A stretch of 64,000 nt of DNA from positions 1,302,001 through 1,366,000 of the forward strand of contig NZ_JAHLZZ010000001.1 of assembly GCF_018967845.1 (NCBI RefSeq), written 5' to 3'. Source of the stretch: Hymenobacter siberiensis (GTDB taxonomy: Bacteria > Bacteroidota > Bacteroidia > Cytophagales > Hymenobacteraceae). The translations under genes and the position numbers were made by a program. Below are positions 59,027-64,000 of this stretch, one piece after another (within the stretch, counting starts at the first letter, position 1; each line of letters opens with the position of its first letter). The notes below the pieces were generated by a model. It worked only from the letters and a program-made list of their open reading frames with translations. It searched no databases and had not been told where the DNA came from.

Positions 59027-62000
59027 TTAGTCTTGCTGCTGGTGGTTTTGCTGCTGTCGAGACGGGCTGTGGGCGGGGTTTGCAGGGAATTCTGCAAGGC
59101 CTTTTTATCGGCTTTTTCCTCCTTGCGCTGGCGCTTGCGCTCCTCCTTCACGGCGGGCGGCAGCTTGGCAAACAGCTCCTGCAGGTTGTCGTACTCGCGC
59201 TGGAACACCAGGGCCGCGCCGGTCTTAACCAGCTGGCCGTCGATGTCCTCGTAGGCATTCTGTCGGAAGGCGCGCAGGCGCAGGCGGCCGTCGCGCAGAA
59301 TGCTGTATTCAATGCTGATGTCGCCGGCAAAGTTGCTGGCCGAGCTGCTGCCCTGTGTGGCCTGCGAGCCCGCGCCGCCCAACGGAATATCGGTGCCGAG
59401 GCGCACGGACAGGCGATTGTTCAGGAACTGGCGCTTCACAGCCACGTTCAGGTCGGTGCGGCTTTTGGCCGAGCCGCTGCTGTAGTCGGCCTGGTTGGTC
59501 ACGCCCAGGTCGAGGCCCAGACCCGACAGGTACTTGCCGGTCAGGTTGTTCAGTTGGTCGGTGAGCACGGCGCTGGCCGAGCCTCGTAGCTGCGTGGCCA
59601 CGAAGCTCTCCCTGGCACTGGCATCAAACGGGTTTTGCTGCAGGAAGCGGCCCAGAATCAGCAGCGAGAATACCTGCTTGTTCTGCTCCGAGGTCTGGTT
59701 GGGCAGGCGCAGCTGGGCCAGCTTGGCTTCCACCTGGCCCCCGAGCGCCCCACGCTGGCTTTCGGGTAGAATGATGTCGAACCCGATGAGCGGCTTGCTG
59801 AGACTCTCCGTCACGTTCAGCAGTACGTTGAAAGGGAGGCGGTTGCGGGCAGTGGTGTTGGCCACGGCATTGTCGAGGCCCTGGGCGGCCAGCAGGTCGG
59901 CGGGGGCAGCTTCTACCTTGTACACGGCCGTCACGTCGAGGTCGGCATTGTAGGGGTCGCCGCTCCACGTCAGGCTGGAGCCGGGCCGGATGATGAAGTC
60001 GCGCGAAGCCAGGTCGTAGAGTGACAGATGGTAAGAGCCCCGCGCCACTTCCAGCCGGCCGCTGAGCGTGATAGCGCCCGTGGGGTCGATGTTGGTATTG
60101 AGCGTACCGTTGGCCCGCACCTTTAGGTTGTCGCCGCTGATGGGGTCGATAACCACGGTGAAGGGCGTTTTTTCGGTCACCGTCACCACGGCCGTGATGT
60201 CGTAGCCGGTGGCCGTTCTCGCGGTGTCCAGCGCCAGCTGCCGCTGCAGCATGGTGTCCACGGGCGCGCTCTTGTCAATCCACTCCACAATGCCTTCGGA
60301 GGCCACCTTGTTGGCATCCGTGCCCGGCGATTCAATGGTCAGGTTGGAGCCCTCGACCACCGTCACGTTGGTGTCGATTTTGAGCAGCTCCAGCGGGCCG
60401 GTAATGCGGGTGCGGGAGTCCACCACCAGCTTGCCGTAGAACAGCTGGTTGTTCTTGCGGGTGCTGTTCACGGCCGTGAAGTTGTCGGTGGTGGCCGTGA
60501 GGTCGAAGGCGTAATTGATGAAATCCTTGGTCAGCAGGTAGCCGTTGGCCACGGCCTGGTTGTCGGCCGAGTCGCGCACCGTAAAGTTGTCGAACCTGAT
60601 GCCCCGGTCGTCAAACGTCAGGTCCTGGCCCGGCAGGCGGTAGAGCGCCCCGAGCTGCGTCACGGCAAACGCCGCTTCGGGCGACGTAGTGAGTGTGCCG
60701 CGCACCACCGGGGCCGAGGGGGAGCCCTTCACCGTGAGTTGGCCGCGCACGTAGCCCGCCGCCTGCTGGAGCTGGCCGGCCGAGAAGGCCTGGGCCAGCT
60801 TCAGCGTCAGGCGCTGGGCATCCACGGTCAGGTTGAGGGGCTCCTTGCTATCGGCCTGGTAGTAGCCGGCTACGCGCACATCGTTGCCCTCGCCGCCAAT
60901 AGAACCGCTGGCCCCGCCGGTCAGGCGGGCATCCAGGTCGTAGCGGTTGGGCGTGGGGTTGGTGGCTTTCACGGCAATATCGCCGATGAGCACCTTCTGG
61001 AAGGCCAGGCCCGTGACAGTGGCATCGGCAGTAAAGGCCATGTTTTTCTGGCCCAGGTTGCGCAGCTTGGCCTGGCCGTTGAGGGTGCCGGCCACCAGCG
61101 AGTCGGTGCCCTGCAAGGCTTTGGCCAGCTCGGCCAGGTCGAAATCGGTGAAGCGCACGCCCAGCGGCGAGGTTTTTACCCGGGGGTTATCGCTCTGCAC
61201 GGCCAGCGAGCTGCGGCCGTTGGTCAGGTTCAGGGCGTCGGCCACGATGGCGCCACTGGGGAAGTAGCGCACGTAATTGTTGGCGCCCGCCGTCCAGTTT
61301 TCGTAGTTGATAATCTGCTCGGGCGCGGCTTCAAACTGGTACACCACGCCTTTTTCGCCGGGTAAGGTGCCGTCGGGGCGGGTGCTAAGGGTGCCGGCCA
61401 CGGCCAGCCGCTCGCGGTTGGTCGAGTCGCCGAGGATGGCCACGCGGGTGAAAACCTTGTTGTTCGCAATGTTGCCCACGATGCTGGGCCGGCGCAGCTT
61501 CAGGGTTGTATCCTGCGCGGCCTTGGCCATTCGGAGGCCGTAGTCGAGCTTGCTCGGGTCCGAATCCACGGCCAGCTTCAGCGAATCGATGCGGTAGTTG
61601 GCGTAGCGAATAATGGGAATGCTGGTATTGGCCGTGAGGCGGGCCGCCTGCCGCGAATAGTCGCCGGAGAGCGTGAAGGGCGAAATCTGCTTCAAATCCT
61701 TCACCAGCTTGGTGGCCAGGTTGGGGTCTTTCAGCTGCAGCGAGTAGGTGAAATGCCGGTCGGCGTTGCTGGCCACGTACTTCACGCCGGGCACGTCGAA
61801 GTAGCGGTCCAGATGCTGCTGCAATTCGGTGGCGAGGTCGCCGAGGTGCACGTTGCCATCAAGGCGCACATTGGCAATGTCGGAGGTGATGACGGCCAGC
61901 GTGCGGTTGGCGTTCTGCACAATGCGGCCGTTGAGCGAGTCGAGCGGAAACTTCTGGTTGTCGCGCACAATCACAATCTTAGTCCCGCTGAACGTGCCGT

Positions 62001-64000
62001 TGATAGAGTTCAAATCCGAGCCGCGCAGGTTGGCCACCAGGTTGCCCTGCACGCGCAGGTCGCCGCCGGTATAAAAGCCCAGCGCCGTAAGGTTAGCCCC
62101 GCGCAGGTTTAGCTTCGTGACTTCGTAGGTGGGGTTTTTGGCGTCGCGCAGGTTCACCACGGCCGTCAGGTCGAGGTCGAGGTTGGGGTCGTCCTTGCTG
62201 CTGGCGTTGATGACGTAGCGGTTGCGGTCGAGGTCCACCGTGGCTTTCACGCCCTTGTAGGTGTAGCCGTTGTAGCGGGCGCTCTGCACGTTGGCATTCA
62301 CCTGGCCCACCAGCGTGCCGGGGTCTTTCAGGTTGCCGGTGGCGTTGATGCGGCCCGTGGCCGTGACGCGCCCGATGGTGGGGTCCTTCAGCAGCTTGCC
62401 GAAATCGAAGGCCTTCACCGCGAAGGTGCCCACCAGCGGCTGCCGTCCATTGGCCTGCGCCTTGCCCAGGTTGCCCGAAAAGGCCAGGTCGCCGTAGCTG
62501 GTGCGGGCCTGCAAGTTGGTGTTGAACTGCAGCGTGGTGGGGTAGCCCTTAAAAGTGCCGTTCACCGCGAACGTGGGCGGAATGCTGATATTGTTCGGGA
62601 TGCTGCCCTTCGGCGCAAGGCTCATAATATCGGCTCGCGAGGAGCTGAACTGCTTTAGATTCGCATCAACATAGAATCGCCCGTCCACTTCCGGCAGGCC
62701 GGTGATGTGGATGCGGGGCGCTTTCACAATGGTGTTGCGCAGGCCCACAAACTCGAAGTTGCGGATGGTCATGTCGCCCACGCGGCCGGCAATCAGCCCG
62801 TTCACCAGCACGCTCTGGTTGGGGCCGGTGTTGAAAGGCGGCGTGCCGGCCAGCTGCGGGGCCAGGTACAGAATGTCGCGGAAGCCGATACGCACGTCGC
62901 GCAGGTCGCCTTCAATCTTCAGGTTCGCCAGCTGCTTGGTATCGCTCAGAGCTGCCAGGTTTTTGTAGCCAATGGCCAGCTTGCGCCGGATGCGGGTGTG
63001 CGGCGTAATCAAATCGAGGCTATCGAGGCGGATTTGCACCGAGTCGTACACCACATTCGCTCGCCACGACGTGATTTCAAAACCGCTCTGCTCCTTGCCG
63101 GCCAGGTTGTCGACCTTGGCGGTGGTGCGGTTTTCGGTGTAGTTCAGGTCGTGGGTGTTCAGCACCAGGTCGCTGAAGGCAAGGTGGTTGTAGTCCAGCG
63201 CCGGCAGGCGGGTCTTCTGTTTGGGCTCGTTGAAGTTGTCGAATTTCACGTCGAGCCCGCTGATGTCAGACTCGTTCAGCGTCACCTTCCAGGCCAGGCG
63301 CTGGCCGGTGGCGGCCTTGTTCTGGTCGGCAGCCTCATCAAGCTTGCGCACCACCTCGGCGGGGTTCACCACGCGCTCTTCCACCGCAATGTCCTTGTTC
63401 TGGGCGTAGGCAAAAGTGGTGTTTTTGAGCGTGAGCTTATCCAGCGCCACCAGCTCTTTCTGCAGGTCGATATTCTTAGCCGTGATGTCGGCCAGGCCGA
63501 TGGTGGTGCTGATATACTGGCCCGAGGGCGCGTTTTTATACACAAACCCCACGCTGTCGAGCGTGGCCTGGTTGATGCCGAACTGTACCTCAATGGGCGT
63601 AGATGGGGCGGGGTTATCCACCTGCGGGGCCGTTTTGGTCTGCACGATGCTGATGGCCGAGCGGTGTAGCGCGGCTTTACCCACCTTGTAGATGGACTTA
63701 TCCACATCTACCTCGTCCATGTTGGCCGCAAACTCGCCGATGCGGGCCCGAATGTCGGAGCCTGTCACCTGGTCGAGCTGCGTGAAGTAGATATTCGTGA
63801 GCCGCGCCTTGCCGATGTTGTACTTCAGGGTCGATGCCGTGGTATCGACCGGGGCATTCGGGTCCACGAAGGCATCGATGATGAAGTCGTAGTTGTTCAC
63901 CGAGTCGGGTTCGGTGCGCGTGAGGCGCACGCGGCCGTCGTTTAGCTCAACATTGGAAATATTTATCTGGCTGTGCAGCAATGCCCAGATATCAATGTCG
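59023..64000 (-). CDS. tamB: TamB: translocation/assembly module protein, C-terminal part (5' end outside window)
   Basis: At least 1658 codons, open to the window edge, so the N-terminal membrane anchor is missing. The protein is a long AsmA/TamB-type beta-groove thought to bridge the inner and outer membranes and to guide phospholipids; the partner is TamL, coupled directly downstream. Repeated beta-strand units (LTNIYFTQLDQVTGSDIRAR, DLRDVRIGFRDILYLAPQL, LKNTTFAYAQNKD) run through the chain, and the C-terminal DUF490 domain is clear: LSGRLEVARGSYHLSLYDLASRDFIIRPGSS, then LGLDLGVTNQADYSSG and SVRLGTDIPLGG (quoted in parts). The last 50 residues are Lys-rich (EKADKKALQ...KTTSSKTK), possibly disordered. 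Confidence 0.95.
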   Translation of the reverse strand, partial: DIDIWALLHSQINISNVELNDGRVRLTRTEPDSVNNYDFIIDAFVDPNAPVDTTASTLKYNIGKARLTNIYFTQLDQVTGSDIRARIGEFAANMDEVDVDKSIYKVGKAALHRSAISIVQTKTAPQVDNPAPSTPIEVQFGINQATLDSVGFVYKNAPSGQYISTTIGLADITAKNIDLQKELVALDKLTLKNTTFAYAQNKDIAVEERVVNPAEVVRKLDEAADQNKAATGQRLAWKVTLNESDISGLDVKFDNFNEPKQKTRLPALDYNHLAFSDLVLNTHDLNYTENRTTAKVDNLAGKEQSGFEITSWRANVVYDSVQIRLDSLDLITPHTRIRRKLAIGYKNLAALSDTKQLANLKIEGDLRDVRIGFRDILYLAPQLAGTPPFNTGPNQSVLVNGLIAGRVGDMTIRNFEFVGLRNTIVKAPRIHITGLPEVDGRFYVDANLKQFSSSRADIMSLAPKGSIPNNISIPPTFAVNGTFKGYPTTLQFNTNLQARTSYGDLAFSGNLGKAQANGRQPLVGTFAVKAFDFGKLLKDPTIGRVTATGRINATGNLKDPGTLVGQVNANVQSARYNGYTYKGVKATVDLDRNRYVINASSKDDPNLDLDLTAVVNLRDAKNPTYEVTKLNLRGANLTALGFYTGGDLRVQGNLVANLRGSDLNSINGTFSGTKIVIVRDNQKFPLDSLNGRIVQNANRTLAVITSDIANVRLDGNVHLGDLATELQQHLDRYFDVPGVKYVASNADRHFTYSLQLKDPNLATKLVKDLKQISPFTLSGDYSRQAARLTANTSIPIIRYANYRIDSLKLAVDSDPSKLDYGLRMAKAAQDTTLKLRRPSIVGNIANNKVFTRVAILGDSTNRERLAVAGTLSTRPDGTLPGEKGVVYQFEAAPEQIINYENWTAGANNYVRYFPSGAIVADALNLTNGRSSLAVQSDNPRVKTSPLGVRFTDFDLAELAKALQGTDSLVAGTLNGQAKLRNLGQKNMAFTADATVTGLAFQKVLIGDIAVKATNPTPNRYDLDARLTGGASGSIGGEGNDVRVAGYYQADSKEPLNLTVDAQRLTLKLAQAFSAGQLQQAAGYVRGQLTVKGSPSAPVVRGTLTTSPEAAFAVTQLGALYRLPGQDLTFDDRGIRFDNFTVRDSADNQAVANGYLLTKDFINYAFDLTATTDNFTAVNSTRKNNQLFYGKLVVDSRTRITGPLELLKIDTNVTVVEGSNLTIESPGTDANKVASEGIVEWIDKSAPVDTMLQRQLALDTARTATGYDITAVVTVTEKTPFTVVIDPISGDNLKVRANGTLNTNIDPTGAITLSGRLEVARGSYHLSLYDLASRDFIIRPGSSLTWSGDPYNADLDVTAVYKVEAAPADLLAAQGLDNAVANTTARNRLPFNVLLNVTESLSKPLIGFDIILPESQRGALGGQVEAKLAQLRLPNQTSEQNKQVFSLLILGRFLQQNPFDASARESFVATQLRGSASAVLTDQLNNLTGKYLSGLGLDLGVTNQADYSSGSAKSRTDLNVAVKRQFLNNRLSVRLGTDIPLGGAGSQATQGSSSASNFAGDISIEYSILRDGRLRLRAFRQNAYEDIDGQLVKTGAALVFQREYDNLQELFAKLPPAVKEERKRQRKEEKADKKALQNSLQTPPTARLDSSKTTSSKTK

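Overview
The window is a GC-rich (roughly 60% or more by eye) chromosomal segment from a member of the Bacteroidota, most likely Hymenobacter or a close relative in the Cytophagales. The reasons are protein and promoter character: type IX secretion (T9SS) C-terminal sorting domains, a lipidated TamA homologue (TamL) next to TamB, DUF4142, DUF547 and DUF6134 proteins, many outer-membrane beta-barrels and lipoproteins, and promoters with the Bacteroidota -7 box TAnnTTTG. No phage, plasmid, CRISPR array or complete insertion sequence was seen.

Layout. 1-5.7 kb: housekeeping metabolism (3' end of cdsA, glutamate dehydrogenase, psd, free methionine sulfoxide reductase, divergent ribD/prmC). 5.7-9.0 kb: two degraded secreted-enzyme genes, a pectate lyase with three lesions and an alpha/beta hydrolase with an amber codon. 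9.4-18.4 kb: cell-surface genes (T9SS beta-solenoid adhesin, DPP4-type peptidase, lipoprotein, FadL-like barrel, Tyr/Gly-rich lipoprotein). 18.7-25.9 kb: proS, a tandem pair of small secreted proteins (one frameshifted), an OmpA/PD40 protein and an orphan outer-membrane protein. 25.8-26.6 kb: a REP-palindrome cluster around a dead REP-associated tyrosine transposase. 26.6-34.7 kb: hybrid histidine kinase, rpoN, asnS, Rieske-AIF oxidoreductase. 34.9-37.0 kb: three paralogous secreted proteins with divergent low-complexity tails, the third with an in-frame TGA. 37.2-48.7 kb: uvrA, two DUF4142 lipoproteins, ispD, queA, FtsX/MacB permease, MscS channel, TerB-like protein. 48.9-49.2 kb: two tRNA-Val genes. 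49.2-56.4 kb: DUF547/DUF6134 operon opposite a glycosyltransferase, epimerase and SDR operon, followed by a GT-C membrane glycosyltransferase and an acetyltransferase. 56.5-64.0 kb: tamL-tamB, with tamB running off the window.

Two themes run through the segment. First, intergenic spaces hold several families of palindromic repeats, some abutting or supplying stop codons. One family surrounds a RAYT transposase that has lost both its catalytic tyrosine and its full-length frame. Second, accessory secreted-protein genes carry nonsense or frameshift lesions while housekeeping genes are intact, which suggests active loss of surface or exoenzyme functions, unless some are sequencing errors. Most calls rest on recognising protein families and motifs by eye; no database search was run.
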